DNA of 64,000 nucleotides from the NCBI RefSeq assembly GCF_005886875.1, contig NZ_PNBY01000058.1, forward strand, positions 1 through 64,000, read 5' to 3'. Position numbers and translations under genes: made by a program. Below the pieces are notes generated by a model, which saw nothing but the letters and a program-made list of their open reading frames with translations, had not been told where the DNA came from and did not search any database. How positions within the stretch are numbered: position 1 is the first letter of the stretch; every line of letters starts with the position of its first letter. Positions 26,221 through 36,143 of the stretch are shown piece by piece. This stretch comes from Pseudoalteromonas aurantia (GTDB lineage Bacteria; Pseudomonadota; Gammaproteobacteria; Enterobacterales; Alteromonadaceae).

Positions 26221-27868
26221 ACACGCTAATATTGCAACTAAACCAAAATTTTCAGCGATCTGGCTAGTGCCTGTTATTGCGCTCATCATTACTGCTTGGA
26301 TGCTTTACCAACACCAAATAAACAAAGGCCACACTATTTTTGTAAAAATGCAAAATGCCGAGGGTATTGTCGCAGGAAAAACCGAAGTAAAAGTGCGCAA
26401 TGTAAAAGTAGGCGCTGTCGACTCATTGAGGTTACAGCTAGAACAAAATGCCGTTATCGCTCGAGTTCAGATTGACACACATTACGATGATTTATTAACC
26501 GAGGACGCTAAGCTTTGGATAGTAAAACCTCGAATTGATGAATCAGGGATCTCAGGTATGAATACATTATTATCGGGTGTTTATTTAGAATTAGAGCCAG
26601 GTCAAAGTGAAACTCGCTCTACTTTATTTACATTACAAGACGAACCCGCCCTAATTAGCCCCGATGTAATGGGTAAGCGGTTTAGCCTTACTGCAAATCA
26701 GGCTGAAGTACTCGATGTTGGCTCTGGTATCTACTTCAGAAACTATAAGATTGGAAAAATTGAATCAGCTAAATTCAATATCGATGGGCTGACGATGGAG
26801 TATGGCATTTTCATATTTGCACCTTATGATAAATTAATCACCACCAATGCAATTTTTTGGGTCAGTGCAGGAGTAAATATTAGCCTCTCGACAGAGGGAA
26901 TAGATATCTCTACGGGCAGTTTATCAAAGCTTATAAAAGGCGGTATTTCCGTCGATTACCCCCCCAACAGTCTCGCAGCAGAGCAAGCTCCAGCACTTAA
27001 CCAATATAAACTGCACGAGAGCTTCTCTGCCGCTTTAGAAAAACGGTTTGATAATGCTGATTTCTTTTTGATAGAGTTTGAGCAATCCATAAGAGGGCTC
27101 AGGATTGGTGCGCCAGTTGAATATAGGGGGATGCGTATTGGAACAGTTGAACAAGCCCCCGCTCAAATTGAGCGCGATGGCCAGCCGCTTTATTTTCAGC
27201 AAGACACCACGTCAGTTCCAGTTTTAATAAAAATTGAATATGGTCGAATTTATGAACAAAGCGAGTTAGCCAAGACATATTGGCAGACTAATATAGAAAA
27301 ATGGATTAGTAATGGGCTACGAGCATCATTAAAAAGTGGTAACATAGTCACAGGTGCGGTATATATAGAACTAGATTTTTACACTAAAGCGCCACCAGCT
27401 CAACTTGTGCAATCTTCTGTTTATCCCGTATTGCCGAGTGTATCGAGTGGATTTACCGCTTTATCTGAACAAGTTACAGATTTACTTAATAAATTAAACG
27501 ATTTACCTCTGTCAAAAACAATGACAACATTTGACGGAACATTACAGGAATATAGGTTACTTGCAATGGAAATGAATAAACTGATCAGCGAATTTAACAA
27601 AAACGATATTGCTGGTGATACAAAAAGCAGTCTTGGTAATATTAACTCAACTCTAAGCCAATTAACCTCTAGCTTAAAACAGTTTGAGAAAACGTTAACC
27701 AATTACCAGCAAGGCTCTGGCATGGTTGAACAATTGACAGACACATTAGAAGAATTAGAAAGCCTCTCTAATACACTAAAACCAATATCAAAAGGCTTAA
27801 CAGAACAACCCAGTATGCTTATTTTTAACAAGCAAAGCCCTGAAGATCCAGAGCCAAGGAAAAAATAA
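26213..27868 (+). CDS. pqiB: PqiB-family MCE-domain protein
   Basis: A 551-residue protein with one N-terminal membrane helix (FSAIWLVPVIALIITAWMLY) and three MCE (MlaD-like) domains at about residues 35-130, 150-245 and 275-385. A helical coiled tail (LSEQVTDLLNKLNDLPLS... onward) follows. PqiB forms a hexameric periplasm-spanning tube for lipid movement. ATG 26213 overlaps the pqiA stop, indicating translational coupling; the frame upstream is inside pqiA. The stop overlaps the pqiC start as TAATG. Confidence 0.92.
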   Translation: MNEHANIATKPKFSAIWLVPVIALIITAWMLYQHQINKGHTIFVKMQNAEGIVAGKTEVKVRNVKVGAVDSLRLQLEQNAVIARVQIDTHYDDLLTEDAKLWIVKPRIDESGISGMNTLLSGVYLELEPGQSETRSTLFTLQDEPALISPDVMGKRFSLTANQAEVLDVGSGIYFRNYKIGKIESAKFNIDGLTMEYGIFIFAPYDKLITTNAIFWVSAGVNISLSTEGIDISTGSLSKLIKGGISVDYPPNSLAAEQAPALNQYKLHESFSAALEKRFDNADFFLIEFEQSIRGLRIGAPVEYRGMRIGTVEQAPAQIERDGQPLYFQQDTTSVPVLIKIEYGRIYEQSELAKTYWQTNIEKWISNGLRASLKSGNIVTGAVYIELDFYTKAPPAQLVQSSVYPVLPSVSSGFTALSEQVTDLLNKLNDLPLSKTMTTFDGTLQEYRLLAMEMNKLISEFNKNDIAGDTKSSLGNINSTLSQLTSSLKQFEKTLTNYQQGSGMVEQLTDTLEELESLSNTLKPISKGLTEQPSMLIFNKQSPEDPEPRKK

Positions 27869-28464
27869 TGAAAGGCTTGATCCCCGCGTTCTTCAGTGTA
27901 CTTTTTGTTGTTGGGTGCACAGGTAATTCAAATAATGGTATCGAGTACTACCAGTTTAATACCAGCACCACAGTGAGCAATAGCTTAGCACCCGATAATA
28001 CTGTATTGCTTAAGCCCATAAAGATCATTGGCTTATCTGATCAACAGGCCATTGCCCAAATACATAGTAACCATAGCGTATCAATTGCTAACTTTAATTA
28101 CTGGTCAGAACACCCAAAACATATGTTGTATAAATCCGCACAGCATCTTTTGTCCCAAGCGCTTAATAAATGGCAAGTGATTGACGCACGGGCTGGCGCC
28201 TTGCAGTTTCCATATTTTGAAGTCGAAATTCATGTGAGTGACTTTGCAGGACATGAAAAACATGGTGGGATAATTTCGGGCAATTGGTATATTTTTTACT
28301 ATCGCAATGATCAAAAGAGATTATTAAAAACACAACACTTTGTGGCTTCTCAGCCATTACAAGCAGATGGCTACCCTGCGCTTGTCAATGCCCTCGAAAA
28401 CAGTTGGATCCAAGTCAATATGGAACTAAAAGCAGAACTAGAAAAAGTACGCGCTGCGCTGTAA
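27868..28464 (+). CDS. pqiC: PqiC-like outer-membrane lipoprotein
   Basis: A 198-residue lipoprotein with lipobox VVGC (cysteine 17) and the ABC-transport-auxiliary fold of PqiC/YmbA: YYQFNTSTT after the signal, then VLLKPIKIIGLSDQQAIAQI and NYWSEHPKHMLYKSAQHLL. It is the last gene of pqiABC, overlapping pqiB by one base. PqiC anchors the PqiB tube at the outer membrane. Confidence 0.88.
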   Translation: MKGLIPAFFSVLFVVGCTGNSNNGIEYYQFNTSTTVSNSLAPDNTVLLKPIKIIGLSDQQAIAQIHSNHSVSIANFNYWSEHPKHMLYKSAQHLLSQALNKWQVIDARAGALQFPYFEVEIHVSDFAGHEKHGGIISGNWYIFYYRNDQKRLLKTQHFVASQPLQADGYPALVNALENSWIQVNMELKAELEKVRAAL

Positions 28465-28621
28465 TAAGCTTTTAGCTTTCCTTTCCTACATTATTTGATA
28501 TTGCTTTGTTGTTACGTGAAACGTTTATGCTTGGCGTGCCATGAGTTGATGATTGACTTAAATAAACCTGACTCTCTTACAATACGATAAATACCTATGT
28601 GCCACTCGCGAGCAATAAATT

Positions 28622-28656
28622 AAAAACCAGAGCAGCAAGTATTGAATACTCGCTGC
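28622..28656 (-). terminator. Terminator-like hairpin after the M16 peptidase gene
   Basis: On the minus strand GCAGC-G-AGTATT pairs with AATACT-T-GCTGC (one mismatch) and is followed after four bases by a T run. It lies 16 bp past the M16 stop codon. Confidence 0.6.
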
Positions 28657-28671
28657 CCATACAGTTGAAAG

Positions 28672-31551
28672 TTATTGCATATCAACTTGCTCATACAAGA
28701 CACTAAGTGATTTGACAACGGTTTGATTGGGCAATGTTGCAAAAGGCTGATCAGCAAACTTTTCACCACGCATTTGAACATTAATTCTCGCAGCGTCTGG
28801 GTTTAACATTGTGTTCTTGTAATATGCCTTAACGTCTTCTAAAGATACCTGCTCAACCGCTTTGATCAACTTATCCTTTGAATCATAGTCGTAGCGCTCT
28901 CTGTACCAGTCGTTGATTAACGGGTTAAACTCTTCAGCTAGATTCTTTGGTTCCTCTTTTAATGAAACCAATAGAGCCGTTTTTAAATCAGTAAACGTTT
29001 TTTCACTCAGCTGAGTCAAAATCTGTCCATATTCGATTTTAAATGCCTCAAAGCGCTGCTGCATTTTCTCAACACCATTCACTGGAGTCTGAATATACAA
29101 ACCCATTGCCGAATAATCATCGATACTTTGTGCCGTTGCGCCCACAGCATAAGCTAGCTGCTCCTCTGTACGAAGTACTTCGAAGGCGTGTTGTCTAAAG
29201 TGTGATTGCAAGACTAACCCTTGTGCTTTTTGTGGATATCCAGGGACTGGGTGAACATGCATATCAACAATTGCGACATCAGCAACCGTTATGTCTTCTT
29301 GCCAAACAAGTGTTTGTCCTTGCTTAGGCAACACATATTGTGAACGAGTGTAGCTGGTTACTTTTTTCGGTTCAGGTAACGCGAGGTTAATCTCAGTCGA
29401 AATTGCTTCAACTTCCTCTTGGCTATAATTCCCATAGCTAAATACCCGAATATTATTTTCAGTTAATGTTTTTCTTTGCAACTGGATAAAATCCATAACG
29501 GTAATTTCATCTAGTGCTTTTAGCTTTTGTGAAAGGTTGAAGCCCCCTGAGCGAATCATGTCAGAGTATTGGCCAAAAGCCTGACGAAATGGGAACTGCT
29601 TTTGCGCATTCATTAAGCCCCGGCGGTACCTATCGACAGCCTGCGCAAACATGGTTTTATTTACTGAAATTTCAATATTTTTAAGCGCATGACTTATCAA
29701 AACAGGTTGTTTATCCGTAAATCCTGACACAGATAAGATCAAGCCATTGCCTGGCGCCAAACCCACTGACATACCAGCCACACTTGCCTCGGTGATCAGC
29801 CGACTTTGTTGCAATGAAAACAAGTCAGCCCACAGTTGCATCGCAATGGCATGCTTTACATTACTTAGCGGTTCAGCAGTATTAATGAAAATATCCACTG
29901 AGCCTTTTGGCTGATGTGCGAAGCGCTCGCTAGCTGCATGCCATACAGTCACTCTTTCATCTTTATAAACCTCAGATACGCCATTACGTGCTTGCTCGGA
30001 GGTGGTTTTAATATCAAAGTTTTGTGGTAATAAACGATTTACTGTTGGCAATTCCAAGTTTAAATCTGACGGTTGATACCATTGAGCAATGTCGTCATCA
30101 GTTATTGCTGAAATCTTATATTTACCATCATAGAAATGTAAATCACTGTCCGACGGTTCTTGCTGGCTGATATACCAAACCCTAAGTCGCTCAGGAGTTA
30201 GCTGTTTAAGCACATTATTTACTGCGGTTGCATCAAATTTTGCATAGTAAAAATCCGAATTAAGCACATGATTTAATGGAACTTTTTGCATGCTATCAGC
30301 AACGCTACTGACGTAGCTAAATTCATCTCCTTTTTCAAGAAATTGAAACTCATTACTTAATGATGTACTGATTTCATCGAAGTATTTGTCGTTCACTCCT
30401 TCTTTTTTTATTAACTCAATATACTGCATAACAGCAGATATAATGTCGCTACGATGGTCCATACCAGAATCAGTTACATTGATATCAATCGTTAGTGAGC
30501 CATAATTGCCATACATACTAGGACTGGCGTAAGCCGTTAAACTCGATATCCACCCTTTATCTTTCATTACCTGTGCTGGCCCGCCTGCCATTTCATTACT
30601 TAGTAAGTAAGTCACAAAGTAATTAGGTTTTACGGCAAAATCACCACTGTTATTGTCAATAGTAAAATCAATCTTAAGCTGCTTCACATCTTCATTAGGA
30701 ACATAATGGATGAGCTTCTTGCCGACTTTGCTAAACTCGATAGATTTCGAAACTTCAGGCTTATCAATGTGCTTATTCTTTATGGTAGAAAAATACTTTT
30801 TCGCCTTTTTGGCCATATCAGCAGTCGACTCATTTGAGATCATCGCCACCTTCATGATATTTGATGAATAATAACGCTCATAAAAAGCCACGGTTTCTTC
30901 ATGTAAACTACTGTTTTTTTTGTCACCTAGAGTCTCTAGGTTACCAATTAGGAAGCGGTTTGCTGGATGATCCCCATACATGCTTCTTGCGAGTTTAAAC
31001 TGACCAAAGAAGTCCATTTCACGACGCATAGACCACTCTGCGTTTACGGCGTTTTTTTCTTTGTCTGTATATTCTGGGTATAGCTTAGGCGCTTTAAAAA
31101 AATCAGAGAATCGGTCCAACCCTTCATCATAGGCATCGTTATTGACCTTGAACATATAGTTGGTTATGTCGAGCCAAGTGTAGGCATTATGTGTACCACC
31201 ATTGTTGGTCATGAAGTTCGTATAACCTTTAGAGTCAGGGTAACGTTCAGTGCCAAGAAATAACATATGTTCTAAATAGTGTGCCATCCCCTGTTGTGTC
31301 ATCGGATCATGGAGTAATCCAACACCAACACTCAACGCAGCTGCTGACTTTTCAACTTTAGGATCTGAGATTAATAATACGTCGATGCCATTTTCAAGGC
31401 GCATTGTTTGATACTGTCTATCATCGTTAGGACTCACGACCAAAGACTCAGCAACCAACGCCGAAGATGGACTATTAAGCCTTGGAGAAGTTGTCCCACA
31501 GCCAGTCATAACCAAAAGTGATAGCGCACTTACTGTAAATAATCGTCTCAT
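28672..31551 (-). CDS. M16 (pitrilysin/insulinase family) metallopeptidase lipoprotein
   Basis: A 959-residue peptidase with lipobox MTGC (C18). The inverted zinc motif HxxEH is complete at H91-Y-L-E94-H95 (GMAHYLEHMLFLG). It is followed by the ERYPDSKGYTNFMTNNGGTHNAYTW block, and the downstream glutamate lies in NAVNAEWSMRREMDFF. The length and four-domain pattern match protease III and insulysin-like enzymes, which cut peptides inside a closed chamber. Lipid anchoring places it in the periplasm or outer membrane, where it could finish peptides imported by TonB receptors. Monocistronic. Confidence 0.9.
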   Translation of the reverse strand: MRRLFTVSALSLLVMTGCGTTSPRLNSPSSALVAESLVVSPNDDRQYQTMRLENGIDVLLISDPKVEKSAAALSVGVGLLHDPMTQQGMAHYLEHMLFLGTERYPDSKGYTNFMTNNGGTHNAYTWLDITNYMFKVNNDAYDEGLDRFSDFFKAPKLYPEYTDKEKNAVNAEWSMRREMDFFGQFKLARSMYGDHPANRFLIGNLETLGDKKNSSLHEETVAFYERYYSSNIMKVAMISNESTADMAKKAKKYFSTIKNKHIDKPEVSKSIEFSKVGKKLIHYVPNEDVKQLKIDFTIDNNSGDFAVKPNYFVTYLLSNEMAGGPAQVMKDKGWISSLTAYASPSMYGNYGSLTIDINVTDSGMDHRSDIISAVMQYIELIKKEGVNDKYFDEISTSLSNEFQFLEKGDEFSYVSSVADSMQKVPLNHVLNSDFYYAKFDATAVNNVLKQLTPERLRVWYISQQEPSDSDLHFYDGKYKISAITDDDIAQWYQPSDLNLELPTVNRLLPQNFDIKTTSEQARNGVSEVYKDERVTVWHAASERFAHQPKGSVDIFINTAEPLSNVKHAIAMQLWADLFSLQQSRLITEASVAGMSVGLAPGNGLILSVSGFTDKQPVLISHALKNIEISVNKTMFAQAVDRYRRGLMNAQKQFPFRQAFGQYSDMIRSGGFNLSQKLKALDEITVMDFIQLQRKTLTENNIRVFSYGNYSQEEVEAISTEINLALPEPKKVTSYTRSQYVLPKQGQTLVWQEDITVADVAIVDMHVHPVPGYPQKAQGLVLQSHFRQHAFEVLRTEEQLAYAVGATAQSIDDYSAMGLYIQTPVNGVEKMQQRFEAFKIEYGQILTQLSEKTFTDLKTALLVSLKEEPKNLAEEFNPLINDWYRERYDYDSKDKLIKAVEQVSLEDVKAYYKNTMLNPDAARINVQMRGEKFADQPFATLPNQTVVKSLSVLYEQVDMQ

Positions 31552-31657
31552 ATTTTATCCATAAATAGGTTCTTATACCCCATATTCTTTATTTACTTGC
31601 CAATTTGCAATCACAAATGTACTTTGATTGTAACTGTGTGTAAAAAGGCGATTTAAT

Positions 31658-32083
31658 ATGCATCACCCTGCGTTATTTTTGGTCATACTGGCTATGTTTT
31701 TACAAGTACTACTCACTATTGTGGTGATGTTCATTATGGGACGCCGCCGATTTACAGCACACAAAACTAAAGCAATACCGAGTCATGCTTTTAAAACCAT
31801 GGATTTAGACAACGCACCTGAAAGTGTTGTTGTTGCCGGTAGAAATTTTAGCAACCAATTTGAAATGCCTAACTTGTTTTTCGTAGCCTGTTTACTCGCA
31901 ATTTCCCTTAATAACACATCGTTGTTCTTTGCTGTCGTCAGTGTATTATTCGTAGTTTCTAGAATAGTGCATAGCTATGTACACCTGAACGGTAATTTTA
32001 TCGTTGCCCGCTTTTGTGTGTTTTTGGTCGGTTGTGCATTACTAATTATTCAATGGATCACATTGATGGTCACACTTTTATAA
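31658..32083 (+). CDS. MAPEG-family membrane protein
   Basis: A 141-residue protein with four membrane helices. The MAPEG signature is clear: AGRNFSNQFEMPNLFFVACLL (N..FE.P.LFF) and SRIVHSYVHLNGN in helix 3. Eukaryotic relatives handle eicosanoids and glutathione; bacterial roles are mostly unknown. Monocistronic. Confidence 0.82.
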   Translation: MHHPALFLVILAMFLQVLLTIVVMFIMGRRRFTAHKTKAIPSHAFKTMDLDNAPESVVVAGRNFSNQFEMPNLFFVACLLAISLNNTSLFFAVVSVLFVVSRIVHSYVHLNGNFIVARFCVFLVGCALLIIQWITLMVTLL

Positions 32084-32188
32084 CATAATAATATAAAAAA
32101 TCATCATTTAGTAACGCATTGTTCTTTTTCTATTCGTTATATTTGATAGGATAACCGCGTCAATAAAAACTGAAAGGGGCTTAATAGG

Positions 32189-32374
32189 ATGAATAACGAT
32201 AAGGAAATATGCGATTTTGGTTTGCATCAAGGTGAACCATATACTGCGCTACCCGCTACATTTTTAAACTGGATGATAGAAACCAATCATAACAAATCAC
32301 ATTTTGCTAAAAATGAGCTAGAACGGCGTATTATTGCTGTAGAAAATACTTTTCGAGACTCAAAAAATCTCTGA
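32189..32374 (+). CDS. Small DUF3820-like hypothetical protein
   Basis: A 61-residue protein with FGLHQGEPYTALPATFLNWMIE, which resembles the pattern FG.h.G.p...LP..YL.W found in DUF3820 and the tail of ExoX-like exonucleases. A purine block (GAAAGGGG) lies upstream of the ATG. The short length and one-motif match limit the call. Co-directional with ushA 70 bp downstream. Confidence 0.5.
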   Translation: MNNDKEICDFGLHQGEPYTALPATFLNWMIETNHNKSHFAKNELERRIIAVENTFRDSKNL

Positions 32375-32443
32375 TCAGACGTTTCTTCTTAGAGCTTTTA
32401 GTTTAAACTAGAGCATAACTATTTTATTCGACTAAATTATATT

Positions 32444-34042
32444 ATGCGCATAACTTTGTTAGCTAGTTGTTTGCTTCTATCAGCATGCAACATATCGCCA
32501 ACCATCTCTGAAAAAGCCTTAGAACAAGAGGTTCAATACCTTACTATATTACATACAAACGATAATCACGGTCGTTTCTGGCACAACGAAAATGGTGAAT
32601 ATGGCATGGCTGCGCGCAAAACCTTAATAGATAAATTAAGGCGTGACGCAGCAAAAAATGGCCATACCGTATTATTATTATCTGGCGGAGACATTAACAC
32701 AGGGATCCCTGAGTCAGATCTTCAAAAAGCAGAACCCGATTTTAAAGGTATGAGCCTAATAGGGTATGATGCGATGGCTATCGGCAATCATGAATTTGAT
32801 AACCCATTAAGTGTACTCGATAAACAAATTAAATGGTCTAACTTCCCGCTGCTGTCGGCCAATATTGTCCACAAAAAAGATGGTTCTCATGCATATCAAC
32901 CCTATACCGTGCTTAACCGAAATGGGCTAAATATTGGAATTGTTGGGCTAACAACGACTGATACCGCAAAAATTGCTAATCCACTATACATTGGCCATTT
33001 AGATTTTGTTGAACCCGCTTCAATAACAGAAAAAGTGACCGATGAAATCCGCGCCAAACACAGCATTGATGTCATGATAGCCGTGACTCATATGGGCCAC
33101 TATCACGATGCGGCCTATGGCATTAATGCACCTGGAGACGTCACATTAGCACGTTCATTAAAACCAGGTACGCTTGATATGATCATTGGAGGCCACTCGC
33201 AAGAACCGATTTGTGTTACGCAAACTGGTGAAGCTGATAATGAATTTACAGCGGGAAAAGCATGTAAACCTGATCAACAAAATGGTACATGGATCATGCA
33301 AGCTCACGAATGGGGTAAGTATGTTGGTAAAGCACAGTTCAAAATAGCAGGCGGTGAAAAAACGCTACTTAGCTATGAGCTGATCCCCGTCAACCTCAAA
33401 GATTCAGAAGGTCACTATATTCAGCAGCATATAGAACCAGACCCTGCACTCTATGCATTTCTAAAGCCATATCAAAACATAGGTGAACAACAATTAGCTG
33501 ATAGCGTAGGATCGGTTGATACATTTTTAGATGGAAGACGTGATACCGTCAGGTTTAAACAAAGTAATTTAGCCAACCTTATCATAAAAGCACAAATGGC
33601 AGCTGTAGGCGCCGACTTTGGGCTAATAAGTGGTGGAGGTATTAGGCACAGTATAAAAGCGGGTAATATTACCTATAAAGATGTACTTAAAGTACACCCT
33701 TTTAAAAACCGCATCACCAAGGTGACTTTTACTGGGGCTGAATTATATGAATACTTAAATATCGTAACCCGATTCCCAGCTGATTCAGGCTCTTATTTGC
33801 AATATCATGGCATAAGTTTTGAACTAAGCAAAGGTATACTCAGTAATGTAAAAGTGAATGGTAAGCAGCTGAAACAAGATCACACTTACACCATGAGTAT
33901 AAATAGCTACAATGCAGCCGGTGGTGATGGGTACCCTTTATTAAGTAAAAAAGAGGGTTTTGAGTCGAGTAGCACAACTGACGCACAAGCACTAAAAGAC
34001 TACTTAGAAAAGAACTCGCCAATAATCGCTGAGTTACTATAA
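32444..34042 (+). CDS. ushA: 5'-nucleotidase / UDP-sugar hydrolase, UshA type, lipoprotein
   Basis: A 532-residue enzyme close to E. coli UshA through its whole length. The N-terminal metallophosphoesterase domain has HTNDNHGRFW, SGGDINTG, AIGNHEFDNP, VTHMGHY and GGHSQEPIC, giving the two-metal site. The C-terminal nucleotide-binding domain has SGGGIRHSIKAG and NAAGGDGYPLL. Unlike E. coli UshA it carries a lipobox (LSAC, C15), so it is probably anchored to the outer membrane. It would release nucleosides and phosphate from external nucleotides and UDP-sugars. Confidence 0.93.
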   Translation: MRITLLASCLLLSACNISPTISEKALEQEVQYLTILHTNDNHGRFWHNENGEYGMAARKTLIDKLRRDAAKNGHTVLLLSGGDINTGIPESDLQKAEPDFKGMSLIGYDAMAIGNHEFDNPLSVLDKQIKWSNFPLLSANIVHKKDGSHAYQPYTVLNRNGLNIGIVGLTTTDTAKIANPLYIGHLDFVEPASITEKVTDEIRAKHSIDVMIAVTHMGHYHDAAYGINAPGDVTLARSLKPGTLDMIIGGHSQEPICVTQTGEADNEFTAGKACKPDQQNGTWIMQAHEWGKYVGKAQFKIAGGEKTLLSYELIPVNLKDSEGHYIQQHIEPDPALYAFLKPYQNIGEQQLADSVGSVDTFLDGRRDTVRFKQSNLANLIIKAQMAAVGADFGLISGGGIRHSIKAGNITYKDVLKVHPFKNRITKVTFTGAELYEYLNIVTRFPADSGSYLQYHGISFELSKGILSNVKVNGKQLKQDHTYTMSINSYNAAGGDGYPLLSKKEGFESSSTTDAQALKDYLEKNSPIIAELL

Positions 34043-34120
34043 AATACGACTCCTTATGATGGCAGTATATAAAAGCTATGCTGCTGTCACACCTTTTAGT
34101 CTTGGTGTTCCCAATCCAGC

Positions 34121-35047
34121 CTACTTTCCAATTAATTCAATGTCAGTTAGCGCCACATTTATTAACCCATAGCTGTGAATTTTTGAACGTGACCCTTCAC
34201 CGTGTGCTTTTGGTGGGTAGTACTTTGCTTTTAGCTCAATATGCTCTGCCATGACATCGTCTAAGGCCGCTCTAATTTCACTTAACGTCTTTTCTAAACT
34301 AGAAGAGAAATTAGGTCTCTTTCGTATGGTATGCCCCAAAGCAATCAGCCGGTGAAAATATTTGTCTGCGATATCGATTAATTCGTCAGGCACATCTTTA
34401 TTTTGGTTTAATACCACATCAGGGTGTGACTCACAGTACTCAACCAGTGCCAAGTAGAAGCATAATGGCTTATTCGCTAATTTCACCGCATCTTGCTTAC
34501 GGCTATTAAGCATAATAGTTTTAGAATATAAATCGACAACCAACTTTTTTGGCAACTCTGTTTTATCTTTATGCTGTGGCCTACTCGCACGTGTTCTTGC
34601 AACGCTGATATTTACCCAACCATAGAATGCAGTATTTAACAAAGCGAGAATAAAAGGCACAATATACGCAGATTTCACATGCGCATCATCAATAGCGAAC
34701 GATACATACACATCGCGATGAGCATCAACCAACTTTTTCACCATGATATTATCAGTACTGTCAACATGCTCAATACTTACTTTTTGTAACTGTATGCGTG
34801 CATCTTGTCTTACAAGTACCGCATTTATTTTACCTATATACGATTCAACAACAGAGGTATTTCCCGAATAACTGAAAAAAGGGTCCGCAATCGGTAATGT
34901 ATTGATATCAAGTGCCACACGCGTTACAACCTGAGATGCTTGTTTCTTAATATCATGTTTTATTTGATAAGTTTGTGACAGGTAAAATATCGATAAGAAT
35001 AATATTAGGGCCATTGTAAATACAATTATGTTCTTACTGTGTGACAT
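34121..35047 (-). CDS. Membrane protein with periplasmic domain and possible winged-helix cytoplasmic domain
   Basis: A 308-residue protein I do not recognise. Helix 1 (IIVFTMALILFLSIFYL, about 7-24) and helix 2 (SAYIVPFILALLNTAFYGWV, about 127-146) enclose a periplasmic domain of about 100 residues. The C-terminal ~140 residues are soluble. The part LVVDLYSKTIMLNS...KLANKPLCFYLALVEYCESHPD looks like the beta-strand platform and first helices of an OmpR-type winged helix, with SLEKTLSEIRAALDD in the position of the recognition region. This fold guess is by eye. It is translationally coupled (TAATG) to the binding-protein gene upstream. Confidence 0.55.
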   Translation of the reverse strand: MSHSKNIIVFTMALILFLSIFYLSQTYQIKHDIKKQASQVVTRVALDINTLPIADPFFSYSGNTSVVESYIGKINAVLVRQDARIQLQKVSIEHVDSTDNIMVKKLVDAHRDVYVSFAIDDAHVKSAYIVPFILALLNTAFYGWVNISVARTRASRPQHKDKTELPKKLVVDLYSKTIMLNSRKQDAVKLANKPLCFYLALVEYCESHPDVVLNQNKDVPDELIDIADKYFHRLIALGHTIRKRPNFSSSLEKTLSEIRAALDDVMAEHIELKAKYYPPKAHGEGSRSKIHSYGLINVALTDIELIGK

Positions 35048-35937
35048 TACAAGCCCTCTTCAACAAAGTAATAGGGTAATGAAACACATTGCCAGTAATT
35101 TTGTAATGATTCAAAGTAGGAAGAGCTTTGCGACTTTGCTATTAAACTGATCACAGACTGTAATTCACATGCTAGATCTGTATTTTCATCATTCATCTTC
35201 AAAAACCAACGACTACCGATAATCTCTCCACTAATAGGGGTAATATAATTATTAGAGAAACGTTTTTGATCATCTTTTCTCCAATAAGAAGAGATCAAGT
35301 CAATTTCTCCACGAGCAAGTTTGTCCCGCAATGCTTTGTGGGTGCTCGCATAGACTATGTCCAATGCATCTAAGTCTATATCTAAAGTTTTAAACACTTG
35401 TTTTGGCAAAATATGACCGGAACGGCTCGTTGGATAGTCTAATAATCCGATTCTTTTATCTAAAAAGTAGGCTTTATCCAATTTTGGTTTTTCTTTATTC
35501 GAAATAAAAAAAGCAGTGTAGTTTTGATAGCCAATAATTGGTCGATAATTATGGGTAGACTCTGCCATTAATGCTTGCATGACATTCTCTTTACTTAACA
35601 CAACATCGGCAACGCCTTTAGCTAGAAATTCAATTTGCTCAGCTAAATTGCCTCCCCAATACAATTCAACATACCCATACTGTTTTGCAACTACTTTATT
35701 CGTGCATAATGGGGTTTTTAGTGCGACGGCAAGTCTTTCTATAGGAACATGCACCCGTAATACTGATTTATTAGCAATAGACGAAGTTTGACATTGATAA
35801 GAATGTGTCAATACATGATCAACATCTTGAATTTGAGATTGACTAAGCGCTCCCCCTAATAGCCAGCTGATCAGGGTGGATAGAAACAATAATGTAACAA
35901 TCGTAGATTTATTAGTTAAAATGTTATTATGTATCAA
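35047..35937 (-). CDS. Periplasmic substrate-binding-like protein (orphan sensor)
   Basis: A 296-residue protein with an N-terminal hydrophobic signal or anchor (IVTLLFLSTLISWLLGGALS) and a type II periplasmic binding fold: LAEQIEFLAKGVADVVLS, FFISNKEKP..., GLLDYPTSRSGHILPKQVF and LRDKLARGEIDLISSYW. No transport genes are near. Its stop codon overlaps the start of the membrane protein downstream, so the two are probably made together as a sensing pair. The ligand is unknown; the pattern is nearer amino-acid or phosphonate binding proteins than sugar ones. Confidence 0.65.
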   Translation of the reverse strand: MIHNNILTNKSTIVTLLFLSTLISWLLGGALSQSQIQDVDHVLTHSYQCQTSSIANKSVLRVHVPIERLAVALKTPLCTNKVVAKQYGYVELYWGGNLAEQIEFLAKGVADVVLSKENVMQALMAESTHNYRPIIGYQNYTAFFISNKEKPKLDKAYFLDKRIGLLDYPTSRSGHILPKQVFKTLDIDLDALDIVYASTHKALRDKLARGEIDLISSYWRKDDQKRFSNNYITPISGEIIGSRWFLKMNDENTDLACELQSVISLIAKSQSSSYFESLQNYWQCVSLPYYFVEEGL

Positions 35938-36143
35938 GAGTATTTTATTCTTATATTGCCAACTTACTCATTAAACCAATATTCTTTACTCATTACAATA
36001 AGTAAATTTACTAAATGAATATAAACCTATGAATTGCATACTTTATTAATAAGAAATTATGAATCTTTTTAAGTCCTTTTTATTTCTTGAAAAATACGGA
36101 CAATTGACCTTATTGAAAAGCCGTCGTTGGCTATTTTTTAATA

